A program made the position numbers and the translations under genes. Below the pieces are notes generated by a model. The model saw nothing but the letters and a program-made list of their open reading frames with translations, searched no databases and was not told the origin of the DNA. A stretch of DNA of 64,000 nucleotides from Bacteroides helcogenes P 36-108. Its GTDB lineage: Bacteria > Bacteroidota > Bacteroidia > Bacteroidales > Bacteroidaceae. This document shows positions 8,536 through 18,200 of this stretch, one piece after another (position 1 is the first letter of the stretch; every line of letters begins with the position of its first letter). Where the stretch lies: contig NC_014933.1 in assembly GCF_000186225.1 (NCBI RefSeq), positions 3,658,001 to 3,722,000 of the forward strand, read 5' to 3'.

Positions 8536-8715
8536 ATGAATGATAATAAATTTAAGATAGCCGCAGCACTTTCATTCTTATTTTTTACCATTCCCCTCTC
8601 ATGTAGTCCAGTCACTCCTCTCACCCCTTTAGAGCACCTTCTGAAAGGGGGTACAATGAGTCAGGAACTGAAAGCTATTCAGTCAGGGACTGAAAGGCTT
8701 TCAGTTCCTGACTGA
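8536..8715 (+). CDS. Candidate 59-aa secreted or lipoprotein peptide
   Basis: A short ORF beginning MNDNKFKIAAALSFLFF and ending SVPD. It has a Lys-containing N-terminus, a hydrophobic core (AAALSFLFFTIPL) and a Cys at residue 23 in PLSCS, so it resembles an exported peptide or a poor lipobox signal. The mature part is only about 36 residues, rich in Pro, Thr, Gln and Gly. It diverges from the Bro-N/cas operon. Its last third coincides with the three-element repeat at 8659-8713, which supplies the stop codon, so the present C-terminus may be a truncation of a once longer gene. No family recognised. Coding status rests only on the signal-like start. Confidence 0.35.
   Translation: MNDNKFKIAAALSFLFFTIPLSCSPVTPLTPLEHLLKGGTMSQELKAIQSGTERLSVPD
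8659..8713. repeat. 17-bp perfect inverted repeat with a third half-site in the loop
   Basis: Arms AGTCAGGAACTGAAAGC (8659-8675) and its exact complement (8697-8713) are separated by 21 bases. The loop itself contains a further near copy, CAGTCAGGGACTGAAAG (8680-8696), in the same orientation as the left arm. It could fold as a strong RNA hairpin or present three binding half-sites. There is no T-run next to the right arm, so it is not a textbook intrinsic terminator. Confidence 0.75.
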
Positions 8716-8874
8716 ATCACGTTCGTTCAATGAGTGAAACGGAAGCACCCTGCAAGAAGAAGGATTTCGGAAACTGTTTGTAAACAAAAGTAAACAGGAT
8801 AAGGATACCGGAAACATGGCACAACAATAATATTCTTCTTGGTTCTTCAAGAATCAGGTCCCCTAAAAAAAGTC

Positions 8875-9855
8875 TTAGCAATTCCCTATCACCCACTCCA
8901 ATGCCTCTCCGTCGGCAAACAGTCTGTCGTCCGCCTGCATCATCCGCTTCTTCAGACGGAACTTTTGCTGGGACACGGAAGCGGGAGACACGGCAATGAG
9001 CGTGGAAATCTGCGCATTGCTGAAGCGCAGACGAATAAGCATGCAAAGCTGGCTGTCGGCAGGCGTAAGCTGGGGAAAACGCAGGACAAGGCGCTTGGAA
9101 GCGCCCTTGTAAACTCGGTCCGTAAGGCTCTGCAAATAGTTCCACTGGCTATCCGCAAGGAATTTGGGCTGGGCGCGCAACTGTTTCACCACTTCGTCTG
9201 CATCTATCATGGCAGAAGCAAGTGCCTGCACCTGCCCGTCGAGTAACCGGACACGCTCGCTCTCCTTTTGCAACAGTTCCAATTCGCGAGGCATAGGGTG
9301 GTCTTCATACTCCTTGAGGCGGATACGCAGTGATTCGTTTTCTGCATACAAACGGCCTCCGTGCTCCATGAGGTTCGTCAGCGAACTATGCACTTCCTCA
9401 CGCTCTTCGTCGGTAAGCGACATCTCTTTCAGGCACTCTTCCAGTCCCTCCCGTTCGCGTTCATTGTTGCGCAAGCGCTGTTCGTTCTCACTCAGGCTGA
9501 TAAGGTAATTGCGATGACGACGCTCTTTCTTGAACCGGATAAGGCTGAACAGCATAGCAGCGGAAATACAGAACATCAACACAGAAAACACTCCCCAAAG
9601 GAAACGCTCGTAACCCCTGACGGGCTTTAGCCGCAGACGCTTCCCATCGGAAAGTTCCTTTATCAGATTGTATTCACGATGCAAGTCGGAAATCAGACGG
9701 ACGGCCTGTGCACTGTCGGCAGCACCGAACTGCACCAGCGAGTCGGCACGGACGAGGGATTGTTCGTAGTCCATCAACGTTTTACCGGAAGGTTTTGAAC
9801 AAGCTGTCAGCCCCACAAGGAGAACCGGCAAGAGAAAGAAAGGGATGTGTTTCAT
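8875..9855 (-). CDS. Membrane-tethered LuxR-like transcriptional regulator
   Basis: A 326-aa protein. N-terminus is a lipoprotein-type signal (LLVGLTACSK, Cys at about residue 19), then a short extracytoplasmic segment, a transmembrane helix near residues 86-107 (FLWGVFSVLMFCISAAMLF), a long charged coiled coil (about 115-205), and a C-terminal helix-turn-helix region with LTPADSQLCMLIRL and NAQISTLIAVSPASVSQ, as in the LuxR/GerE class. This architecture recurs in Bacteroides, where DNA-binding domains are anchored to the membrane. It is the last gene of the leftward prfC-containing run, 33 nt after prfC. Ligand and target promoters cannot be told from sequence. Confidence 0.75.
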   Translation of the reverse strand: MKHIPFFLLPVLLVGLTACSKPSGKTLMDYEQSLVRADSLVQFGAADSAQAVRLISDLHREYNLIKELSDGKRLRLKPVRGYERFLWGVFSVLMFCISAAMLFSLIRFKKERRHRNYLISLSENEQRLRNNEREREGLEECLKEMSLTDEEREEVHSSLTNLMEHGGRLYAENESLRIRLKEYEDHPMPRELELLQKESERVRLLDGQVQALASAMIDADEVVKQLRAQPKFLADSQWNYLQSLTDRVYKGASKRLVLRFPQLTPADSQLCMLIRLRFSNAQISTLIAVSPASVSQQKFRLKKRMMQADDRLFADGEALEWVIGNC

Positions 9856-9888
9856 CTTGGAATGTTGTGTTTATAATAAATGGATTCT

Positions 9889-11460
9889 TTAGAACTCACT
9901 TGTAAAGTGGAACTTGATATGCTTAAAGTCCATCTGTGCCATCTGCAACACATATCCGCTATCTGCCAAGAAGACATCCCTGCCCTCGCGGTCTTTCGCC
10001 ATATATTGATACTTACGTTTCTTGAAGGCTTCCAATTCTTCGGCGTCGTCGCTCTCTATCCAACAAGCCTTATACAAACTGACCGGCTCCCAACGGCACT
10101 TTGCGCTATATTCATTCTCCAAGCGATATTGGATAACCTCAAACTGAAGCTGTCCTACCGTACCGATAATTTTACGCCCGTTAAACTGGTTGACGAACAA
10201 CTGAGCCACACCTTCATCCATCAACTGGTCGATACCTTTGGCAAGCTGTTTCTGCTTCATCGGATCGGCATTCTCTATATACTTGAACATTTCCGGGGAG
10301 AAACTCGGCAACCCCTTGAAGTGTAAAGCCTCACCTTCGGTCAGTGTATCGCCGATCTTGAAAGTTCCGTTATCCGGCAGACCGATAATATCGCCGGCCC
10401 AAGCCTCATCGACAGTGGTCTTGCGCTGTGCCATAAACTGTGTAGGTGACGAGAAACGCATCGTCTTGCCATGACGCACGTGCAGGTATGGGGCATTCCG
10501 CGTAAACTTACCCGAACATATTTTACAGAATGCGATACACGAACGATGGTTAGGGTCGATATTGGCGGTAATCTTGAATACAAAACCTGTGAATTTGGAT
10601 TCTTCCGGTTCCACCTCGCGTTCCTCTGCTTTTACCGGACGGGGACCGGGGGCTATCTCCACGAAACAATCCAAGAGTTCCTGTACGCCAAAATTATTCA
10701 GTGCCGAACCAAAGAATACAGGAGCAAGTTCGCCTTTCAAGTATTCTTCCTTATCAAATTCCGGATAAACACCGTCTATAAGTTCCAACTCGCCACGCAG
10801 CTTGTCCGCCAACTGGGAACCGATCTGCTTATCCAGTTCCTCTGTATCGACATCCACCTCCACCTTCTCGGTCACCACCTGCTTGGAAGGCTGATAAAGA
10901 TTCAGATTATGTTCATAGATATTATAAACACCCTTGAAGCGGACACCGCTTTCGATAGGCCAGGTCAGTGGGCGTACATGGATGGAAAGTTCTTCTTCCA
11001 GCTCATCGAGCAAGTCAAACGGATCTTTGGCCTCACGGTCCATCTTATTGATAAAAATAATTACCGGTGTATTGCGCATACGGCATACCTCCATCAGCTT
11101 GCGGGTTTGCGTTTCCACACCCTTTGCGCCATCCACCACGATGATTACGCTGTCCACAGCCGTCAATGTACGATAGGTGTCTTCGGCAAAGTCCTGATGA
11201 CCCGGAGTATCAAGGATATTGATCTTATAATCGTGGTAATCAAACTCCATCACGGAAGTCGTTACAGAGATTCCACGCTGTTTTTCTATATCCATCCAGT
11301 CTGACGTCGCTGTCTTTTTTATCTTATTGCTCTTTACGGCTCCCGCCACCTGGATTTGTCCGCCGAAAAGCAACAGTTTCTCGGTCAACGACGTTTTACC
11401 GGCATCCGGATGTGCGATAATCGCAAACGTCCGCCTTCTTTCTATTTCTTGGTTTGCCAT
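9889..11460 (-). CDS. prfC: Peptide chain release factor 3
   Basis: Translational GTPase that ejects RF1/RF2 from the ribosome after peptide release. GTP-binding motifs are intact: [10 protein letters not shown] (G1), DTPGHQDF (G3) and NKMD (G4), followed by the EF-G-like beta barrel and the RF3-specific C-terminal domain ([14 protein letters not shown]). The ATG at 11460 ([15 protein letters not shown]) is chosen because upstream codons are not conserved in the family; the protein is then 523 aa, the usual size. It lies 38 nt downstream of rfbD in a leftward run. A 69-bp piece of this gene is copied at 46156-46224. Confidence 0.96.
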   Translation of the reverse strand: MANQEIERRRTFAIIAHPDAGKTSLTEKLLLFGGQIQVAGAVKSNKIKKTATSDWMDIEKQRGISVTTSVMEFDYHDYKINILDTPGHQDFAEDTYRTLTAVDSVIIVVDGAKGVETQTRKLMEVCRMRNTPVIIFINKMDREAKDPFDLLDELEEELSIHVRPLTWPIESGVRFKGVYNIYEHNLNLYQPSKQVVTEKVEVDVDTEELDKQIGSQLADKLRGELELIDGVYPEFDKEEYLKGELAPVFFGSALNNFGVQELLDCFVEIAPGPRPVKAEEREVEPEESKFTGFVFKITANIDPNHRSCIAFCKICSGKFTRNAPYLHVRHGKTMRFSSPTQFMAQRKTTVDEAWAGDIIGLPDNGTFKIGDTLTEGEALHFKGLPSFSPEMFKYIENADPMKQKQLAKGIDQLMDEGVAQLFVNQFNGRKIIGTVGQLQFEVIQYRLENEYSAKCRWEPVSLYKACWIESDDAEELEAFKKRKYQYMAKDREGRDVFLADSGYVLQMAQMDFKHIKFHFTSEF

Positions 11461-11498
11461 ATATAATATAGGTTCATTTATCAATAAACATGATTCCA

Positions 11499-12353
11499 CT
11501 ATTTTTCCAATTCCTCAATACACGCCTGCAAACTATCTTCCCAATGAGGAATTTCAATACCGAATGTTTTCTTTATCTTGCTCTTGTCTAACACAGAATA
11601 ATGCGGGCGCGGTGCTTTGGCAGGAAACTCATCCGTATGCAACGGACTTACCTTGCAAGTCGTTATCCCCGCCAACCGATGGATGGCCAAAGTAAAATCA
11701 TACCAAGAGCAAACTCCTTCATCACTGAAATGATAAATGCCGGGAACAATGCCCCGGTTGACTGCTGTAAAAATAACACGTGCCAAGTCATTGGCATACG
11801 TCGGTGTACCTATCTGGTCGAAAACAACACCCAACGTTTCACGCTCACGTCCCAAACGGAGCATTGTCTTCACGAAGTTATTGCCATAAACGGAATACAA
11901 CCATGCCGTACGGATAATCATCGCACGGCTGCAATTCTTCATGACCGCCTGCTCTCCGGCCAGCTTGGTAGAACCATATACCGAATTGGGACAAGGAGGC
12001 ATATCTTCCGTATAAGGAAGATGTCCCGTTCCATCGAACACATAATCCGTTGATACCTGTATCAATACAGCGCCGCGAGCTTCGGCAGCCGCTGCCAGAT
12101 ACCCCGGTGCAAGATGGTTCAGCTTGTCACAAAGTTCCACATTATCTTCCGCCTTATCCACTGCCGTGTATGCAGCGCAATTGACGATTACATCCACCTG
12201 ATGGTCGGCAACAAATGTGTGTACTGCCTGTTCGTCGCAGATATCCAATTCTTGTACGTCTGTAAAGTAATAGGTGTGTTGGAAATTCTCCTGCGACAAC
12301 ACTCGCATTTCATTGCCAAGTTGACCGTTGGCTCCGGTTATTAAAATATTCAT
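11499..12353 (-). CDS. rfbD: dTDP-4-dehydrorhamnose reductase
   Basis: NADPH-dependent short-chain reductase catalysing the last step of dTDP-L-rhamnose synthesis. Visible are the N-terminal Rossmann motif [10 protein letters not shown], the catalytic YGSTKLAGE (YxxxK) near residue 130, and STDYVFDG upstream of it, all RmlD signatures. The ATG at 12353 begins directly on the Rossmann strand ([10 protein letters not shown]); earlier in-frame starts lack support. Length is 284 aa, normal. The other rml genes are not in the window; here it sits between DUF4924 and prfC. Confidence 0.94.
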   Translation of the reverse strand: MNILITGANGQLGNEMRVLSQENFQHTYYFTDVQELDICDEQAVHTFVADHQVDVIVNCAAYTAVDKAEDNVELCDKLNHLAPGYLAAAAEARGAVLIQVSTDYVFDGTGHLPYTEDMPPCPNSVYGSTKLAGEQAVMKNCSRAMIIRTAWLYSVYGNNFVKTMLRLGRERETLGVVFDQIGTPTYANDLARVIFTAVNRGIVPGIYHFSDEGVCSWYDFTLAIHRLAGITTCKVSPLHTDEFPAKAPRPHYSVLDKSKIKKTFGIEIPHWEDSLQACIEELEK

Positions 12354-12400
12354 TAAAAAAGTTACACTTATAATTGATGTTACGATGAACAATTCTTTAT

Positions 12401-12940
12401 TTAGTCCAGTTCCAATTCACCCCGTTTCTCCTTATCATAATAATTGGCAAGCAATGAAATGAAACTGCTGACAGCTTCTATCGCCTTGGCTGTACCCTGG
12501 CTGATTTCTTTCTTCTGCAATTTCAGTAACAGCACTCCGTAAAGAGCTTCGAAGCAAGTCTCCAGTTCTGATTCTTCTTTCTGACTACCTTTCCGGCGCA
12601 ACTCCACAATGAAAGGCAATGCCTTGAAATATGATACATTATAAAACGGATATTTAGTGGAAGCGAGCAGCCCTGCATGAAGTTCCGTCAGGTTCTGTAT
12701 CACGTTCCGATTGATTTGCAGATGCCCCTTTTCTTTCACCCCTTCGGTCTGCATCATACCGACGAGGTTTCCGTACCATTCTTCCAGTGCAGGACGTTCT
12801 TTTTCCGGGTATCGGGAAACAATATTGCGGCATATTTCATCAACATCGCACTTGTTGGCACGAATCAGATCCTCTACCTGCCACATATATATAAGGTATT
12901 CGGCTATGTTCTTTTCTTTCAGTTGCTGTGCAATCTTCAT
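12401..12940 (-). CDS. DUF4924 family protein
   Basis: A 179-aa soluble, mainly helical protein starting MKIAQQLKEKNIAEYLIYMW. The pattern (IAEYLIYMWQVEDLIRA, then EEWYGNLVGMM, then a C-terminal KAIEAVSSFISLLANYY) matches the Bacteroidetes-specific family annotated as DUF4924. No catalytic motif is visible and the function is unknown. The ATG at 12940 is used; the open frame continues further upstream into the LysE-family gene but without family similarity. It lies 14 nt after that gene and about 47 nt before rfbD. Confidence 0.8.
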   Translation of the reverse strand: MKIAQQLKEKNIAEYLIYMWQVEDLIRANKCDVDEICRNIVSRYPEKERPALEEWYGNLVGMMQTEGVKEKGHLQINRNVIQNLTELHAGLLASTKYPFYNVSYFKALPFIVELRRKGSQKEESELETCFEALYGVLLLKLQKKEISQGTAKAIEAVSSFISLLANYYDKEKRGELELD

Positions 12941-12954
12941 TCTCAAATTATCAA

Positions 12955-13608
12955 TTAGTACAACGACTCTCCCATCAGCGTAAACACCAATCCGAGCACG
13001 GACACCACGATGACAATGCTTCCGATGATACGGTTCAATATCCAAATGCCGCGCAGGTTGAATTGCTTACGGACTTTGTTGACAAAGAAAGTAATGCCAA
13101 ACCACCATGCCAAAGCTCCCAACGCAATGGCGAGATAACCGGTGACAGCCTCAAAGACCAGCACTCCTTCACTGACAAAAGCAAAACGGGCGAAAAGACC
13201 TATGAAGAGGAAAATAATCAGTGGGTTGGAAAGTGTGACGGCGAATGCCGTTATGAAGTTATGAAAATAGGAACCTTTGTTTGTAGAAATCGGACGAATG
13301 GACTGTACAGGGTTACTGCGAAATGTATAAATGCCAAAAACCAACAGGAGAATGCTTCCGAAAAGTTGTAGATAAAATATATTCTTATTGACGTAATCAA
13401 AGACAAAACTCATCCCATAGCCCGTCAACAAGGCGTATGCAATATCACTCAACGATGCTCCTATACCCGTTACAAAACCATACCATCGGCCTTTATTCAG
13501 GGTGCGCTGGATGCATAATACGCCTACAGGACCCAACGGTGCAGACACAATAACACCGATTATGAATCCCTTCCACAATATGTCAAATATGGTCTCTATC
13601 TGAATCAT
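12955..13608 (-). CDS. LysE-family amino-acid exporter
   Basis: A 217-aa inner-membrane protein with about six hydrophobic segments. The first helix carries the LysE-superfamily hallmark (IVSAPLGPVGVLCIQRTL), followed by GIGASLSDIAYALL, then LSNPLIIFLFIGLFA in the fourth segment. Family members export amino acids or related metabolites; the substrate cannot be assigned. It is the first gene of the leftward run that continues through DUF4924, rfbD, prfC and the LuxR-like regulator. A one-mismatch version of the -7 motif (GATATTTG) lies just upstream of the start. Confidence 0.87.
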   Translation of the reverse strand: MIQIETIFDILWKGFIIGVIVSAPLGPVGVLCIQRTLNKGRWYGFVTGIGASLSDIAYALLTGYGMSFVFDYVNKNIFYLQLFGSILLLVFGIYTFRSNPVQSIRPISTNKGSYFHNFITAFAVTLSNPLIIFLFIGLFARFAFVSEGVLVFEAVTGYLAIALGALAWWFGITFFVNKVRKQFNLRGIWILNRIIGSIVIVVSVLGLVFTLMGESLY

Positions 13609-13791
13609 GGCTGCAAATATCGTATTTTTTTATGAGACAAACGAATAGTGTTAACGTTTTTTCCACGTAAAGTCTCCCAAAATAGACCCATTTCACAGCA
13701 AGACATACAACACACAGCCATTTAACGTTAAAAAAAAGCTCAATTCTAACATTAAATACAAGTTTCTGCAAAACACATGCAATAAAAAGAT

Positions 13792-13799
13792 TATCTTTG
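13792..13799 (+). promoter_or_regulatory. Bacteroides-type -7 promoter element for the LruC gene
   Basis: TATCTTTG matches the TAnnTTTG consensus and lies 31 nt before the ATG at 13831. The surrounding region is AT-rich. No clear TTTG-type -33 box was found at the usual spacing. Confidence 0.6.
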
Positions 13800-13830
13800 C
13801 AGCAACGATAATCCTTTAGAACACAATCGA

Positions 13831-15069
13831 ATGAAAACAATTTTTATCAATCTTCTACTTGCAGCGGCCTGCATCATGCAGTTTGCCTCCTGCGAAAAAG
13901 GCAGTGTGTATAATCCTGACAGCATCAGCAGCACAAAAGACCTGACCGCACCAGCCGATTTTGACTGGAAAACCTCTGAAAGCACGATCCTATCCATCAC
14001 ATCTCCCGTAAGCACTTTCGCCTCCATTTATACGGATGCCGCATGCAGCGCAGACAGCCTTATCATGGAGAATATAGCATTGAACGCCAATGAAGCTAAA
14101 GAAATATCATTGGAATTACCTACTTACATCACAAGCGTGTATGTACAGTATCCTACCGCCAACGGAACGGGTACATCGGAAGTCAATGTCGGAAGCATGA
14201 CGCGTGCCGCCAACAAGTCATTGGTATTGCCGGCTACAACAGCAAGCAACACAGACTCAGACAACAAGTTCACACATGTATATTATCCTAACAAGAATAG
14301 CAAGGGTACACTCATGTTTGAAGACCTCTATCCATCAAAAGGAGACTATGACTTCAATGACTTCGTAATCGGATATAATGTGGATGCCTTTTTCTCCGTA
14401 GGCAGCAATGGGGAAACTCGTGACGGTTTCACGATGACCTTTCAGGTTCGTGCTATCGGCGGTTCACTGCCTTTCCGTCCGGCACTGCGGTTGAAAGGAT
14501 GGGCCATGTCCAATTTAGAGGGCGCTACGATAGAATTCAAATCAACCCTAAATGACATCAATATGGAATTGGTATCCGGACGCAGCGGTAATGACGATGT
14601 GATTTTTGTAATCAACGGCACAGAAAATCTGAAAAGCGGTGGTTTCTATAACACGTATGCCAACAAGACGAGCACCAATTTTCCTGTCATAACCTGCAAA
14701 GTCATTCGCAACAATAAAAATGACGAGAGAAGATTCCTAAACTATATGTCCTTAGCGGCAGCATTACCCAACTATTTCGACTTCTTCATACAGAACACCT
14801 CTACCACAGACGAAATCCACTTCTACGGGTTCGGTCCTACGGATATGTGTACCACACAAAGCTCCACCACCGAATACAGAGACCCAAAGAGCAAATTAGT
14901 ATGGGCCATCGCCATTCCGCAACTGATCGCTCACCCCCAAGAAGGTACAGACATTCTCAAGGTATATCCCAACTTCAAAGGATGGGTGTCGAGCGGAGGC
15001 AACAGCAGCGTAGATTGGTACACAAAGAAACCGCACGATACAGTCATCGACTTAGGCGACATAGATTAA
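13831..15069 (+). CDS. LruC/DUF4842-domain surface lipoprotein
   Basis: A 412-aa protein with a lipoprotein signal (LLLAAACIMQFASCEK, Cys at about residue 21). From about residue 160 it shows the LruC-domain signature LYPSKGDYDFNDFVIGY, an acidic motif that resembles a Ca-binding loop, followed by the DUF4842 beta-rich domain. Family members are outer-surface lipoproteins of Bacteroidetes with unknown function. It is a single gene with its own promoter-like motif and a terminator hairpin at 15101-15138. The C-terminal DIVIDLGDID-like ending is complete. Confidence 0.85.
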   Translation: MKTIFINLLLAAACIMQFASCEKGSVYNPDSISSTKDLTAPADFDWKTSESTILSITSPVSTFASIYTDAACSADSLIMENIALNANEAKEISLELPTYITSVYVQYPTANGTGTSEVNVGSMTRAANKSLVLPATTASNTDSDNKFTHVYYPNKNSKGTLMFEDLYPSKGDYDFNDFVIGYNVDAFFSVGSNGETRDGFTMTFQVRAIGGSLPFRPALRLKGWAMSNLEGATIEFKSTLNDINMELVSGRSGNDDVIFVINGTENLKSGGFYNTYANKTSTNFPVITCKVIRNNKNDERRFLNYMSLAAALPNYFDFFIQNTSTTDEIHFYGFGPTDMCTTQSSTTEYRDPKSKLVWAIAIPQLIAHPQEGTDILKVYPNFKGWVSSGGNSSVDWYTKKPHDTVIDLGDID

Positions 15070-15100
15070 TCCGTCTTGTCCCTATTTTCCATATCTTCCT

Positions 15101-15138
15101 AATGTCAGCCGTCCGGTATTTACCATTCGGCTGACATT
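15101..15138 (+). terminator. Intrinsic terminator after the LruC gene
   Basis: An 11-bp perfect stem (AATGTCAGCCG / CGGCTGACATT) with a 16-nt loop is followed by a T-rich tract. It lies 32 nt past the stop codon. Confidence 0.8.
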
Positions 15139-15178
15139 TTTATTTCTTCTTTTATTCGCCTCACCCAATGATTTTATT

Positions 15179-15186
15179 TATCTTTG
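15179..15186 (+). promoter_or_regulatory. -7 promoter element for purL
   Basis: TATCTTTG, a match to TAnnTTTG, 78 nt upstream of the purL ATG and directly after the preceding terminator. No purine riboswitch-like fold was recognised in the leader. Confidence 0.5.
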
Positions 15187-15263
15187 CCGTCAATAAAAGA
15201 TGAAGACACACAGAATAGTGGCTTCATCCGTAAACCGTAAATTGTAAAATAGTAAATATAGCT

Positions 15264-18200
15264 ATGATCTTTTTTTTCAGAACCCCATCCAAGAGCGTGC
15301 TTGCCGTAGAATGCGGCCACGAACTTACTCAAGCAGACAGCGACAAACTCTGCTGGCTTTTTGGAGAAGCCATCCCCGAAAGTGAAGACAACCTGAAAGG
15401 ATATTTCGTAGGGCCACGCCGCGAAATGATCACCCCTTGGAGTACTAATGCTGTGGAAATCACCCAAAACATGGGACTGAACGGTATTATCCGTATCGAG
15501 GAATATTTTCCCGTAAAAGATGAGAATGCAGAACACGACCCGATGCTGCAACGTATGTACAAAGGCTTGGATCAGAATGTATTTACAACCAATCGCCAAC
15601 CGGAACCGATCATACACATCAAAGATATTGAAGCGTACAATGAAAAAGAAGGTCTGGCATTGTCTAAAGAGGAGATGGAATATCTCAAAAAAATGGAAAA
15701 AGATTTGGGACGCTCCCTAACAGACTCCGAAGTATTCGGTTTCGCCCAAATTAACTCCGAGCACTGCCGTCATAAAATCTTTGGCGGAACGTTCATAATC
15801 GATGGAGTGGAACAAGAGTCTTCCCTTTTCCAAATGATCAAGAAAACCACACAAGAAAATCCTAATAAAATCATTTCTGCCTATAAAGACAACGTAGCTT
15901 TTGCCGAAGGTCCGGTTATCGAACAATTTGCTCCCGCAGATCATTCCAAGCCCGATTACTTCCAAGTGAAAGACATAAAAAGCGTTATCTCACTGAAAGC
16001 GGAAACCCATAACTTCCCTACAACCGTAGAGCCATTCAATGGCGCATCTACCGGCACAGGTGGTGAAATACGCGACCGCATGGGTGGCGGCAAAGGTAGC
16101 TGGCCCATAGCCGGAACTGCCGTTTACATGACTTCTTATCCCCGTACAGACGAAGAACGTTCATGGGAAGACATCCTTCCTGTACGCCAATGGCTATATC
16201 AGACTCCGGAACAAATTTTGATCAAAGCCTCCAATGGCGCCAGTGACTTCGGCAACAAGTTCGGTCAGCCCTTGATTTGTGGTTCCGTACTGACTTTCGA
16301 GCACAAAGAGAAAGATGAAGTTTACGGATATGATAAAGTAATCATGCTTGCCGGCGGTGTGGGTTACGGTACTCAACGCGATTGCCTGAAAGGTACACCG
16401 GAAGCCGGAAATAAAGTAGTGGTCATCGGCGGTGACAACTATCGCATCGGCTTGGGCGGCGGTTCTGTATCTTCCGTAGATACGGGACGTTACAGCAGCG
16501 GCATTGAACTAAATGCCGTGCAGCGCGCCAATGCCGAAATGCAAAAACGTGCTTATAATGTGGTGCGTGCACTTTGCGAAGAGGATATCAATCCTGTTGT
16601 TTCTATCCACGACCACGGCTCTGCCGGACACGTAAACTGTTTGTCGGAGTTGGTAGAAGAATGTGGCGGAGTAATTGATATGAGCAAGCTGCCTGTCGGT
16701 GACAAAACTTTGTCTGCCAAAGAAATCATCGCCAATGAGAGCCAGGAACGTATGGGCTTACTGATTGAAGAAAAAGCCATTGAACATGTGCGCCAAATAG
16801 CCGAACGTGAACGCGCCCCGATGTATGTAGTAGGAGAAACCACAGGTGATCATCGTTTTGCTTTCCAGCAAGCTGACGGCGTGCGTCCTTTCGACCTTGC
16901 CGTAGAACAAATGTTCGGTTCGTCCCCAAAAACTTACATGGTGGACAAAACAGTGGAACGTCATTACGAAATGCCCAAATATGAACTTTCCAAATTACAC
17001 GAATATATTGCTAATGTGCTCCAATTGGAAGCAGTAGCTTGCAAAGACTGGTTAACCAACAAGGTGGACCGTTCCGTAACAGGCAAAATCGCCCGCCAGC
17101 AATGTCAAGGTGAACTTCAGTTACCGTTAAGCGATTGTGGTGTCGTAGCTTTGGACTACCGTGGCGAAAAAGGCATCGCAACTTCTCTCGGACATGCTCC
17201 TCAGGCCGCACTTGCCGACCCGGCTGCCGGCTCCATTCTTTCTGTCAGCGAAGCCTTGACTAATCTGATCTGGGCTCCACTTGCCGAAGGGCTGGACAGT
17301 GTTTCTCTCTCGGCCAACTGGATGTGGCCCTGCCGTTCACAAGAAGGTGAAGATGCACGTCTCTATACGGCAGTCAAAGCATTAAGTGACTTCTGTTGCG
17401 CCCTGCAAATCAACGTACCCACAGGAAAAGACTCTCTCTCCATGACGCAAAAATATCCTGATGGAAGTAAAGTGATTGCTCCGGGCACAGTAATAGTCTC
17501 TGCCGGCGGTGAAGTGTCTGATGTAAAAAAGGTAGTCTCCCCGGTTTTAGTCAACGATGAAAAAACCACCCTTTATCACATAGATTTCAGTTTTGACAAA
17601 TTAAAGTTAGGTGGTTCCGCCTTTGCACAATCATTAGGCAAAGTAGGCGACGAAGTACCTTGCGTACAAGACGCAGAATATTTCCGCGATGCATTCCTTG
17701 CCGTACAAGAGCTGGTGAACAAAGGACTGATTCTCTCCGGACATGACATCTCTGCCGGTGGTCTAATCACTACTTTATTGGAAATGTGCTTTGCCAACAT
17801 GGAAGGCGGTATGGAAATCAACCTGGATAAAATCAAGGAGAAAGATATTATAAAGATCCTGTTTGCTGAAAATCCCGGCATCGTTATCCAAGTGAGTGAC
17901 AAGCACAAAGAAACTGTCAAACAAATTTTAGAAGATGCAGGTGTGGGGTATATCAAGCTTGGTAAGCCGACAGATGAACGCCATATCCTCGTGTCAAAAA
18001 GCGACGTCACCTACCAGTTTGGAGTTGACTATATGCGCGACATGTGGTATTCCACATCATATCTCCTTGACCGCAAACAATCTATGAATGGATGCGCCAA
18101 GAGACGCTTTGAAAATTATAAGATGCAACCTCTGGAATTTGTATTCAAGCCAGAATTTAAAGGTAAATTCTCACAATATGATATTGACCCGAACCGTCGT

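Noticed and set aside
10471..11304. 277-codon forward ORF opposite prfC
   Set aside because: prfC has a full set of conserved motifs on the other strand; this ORF shows no family pattern.
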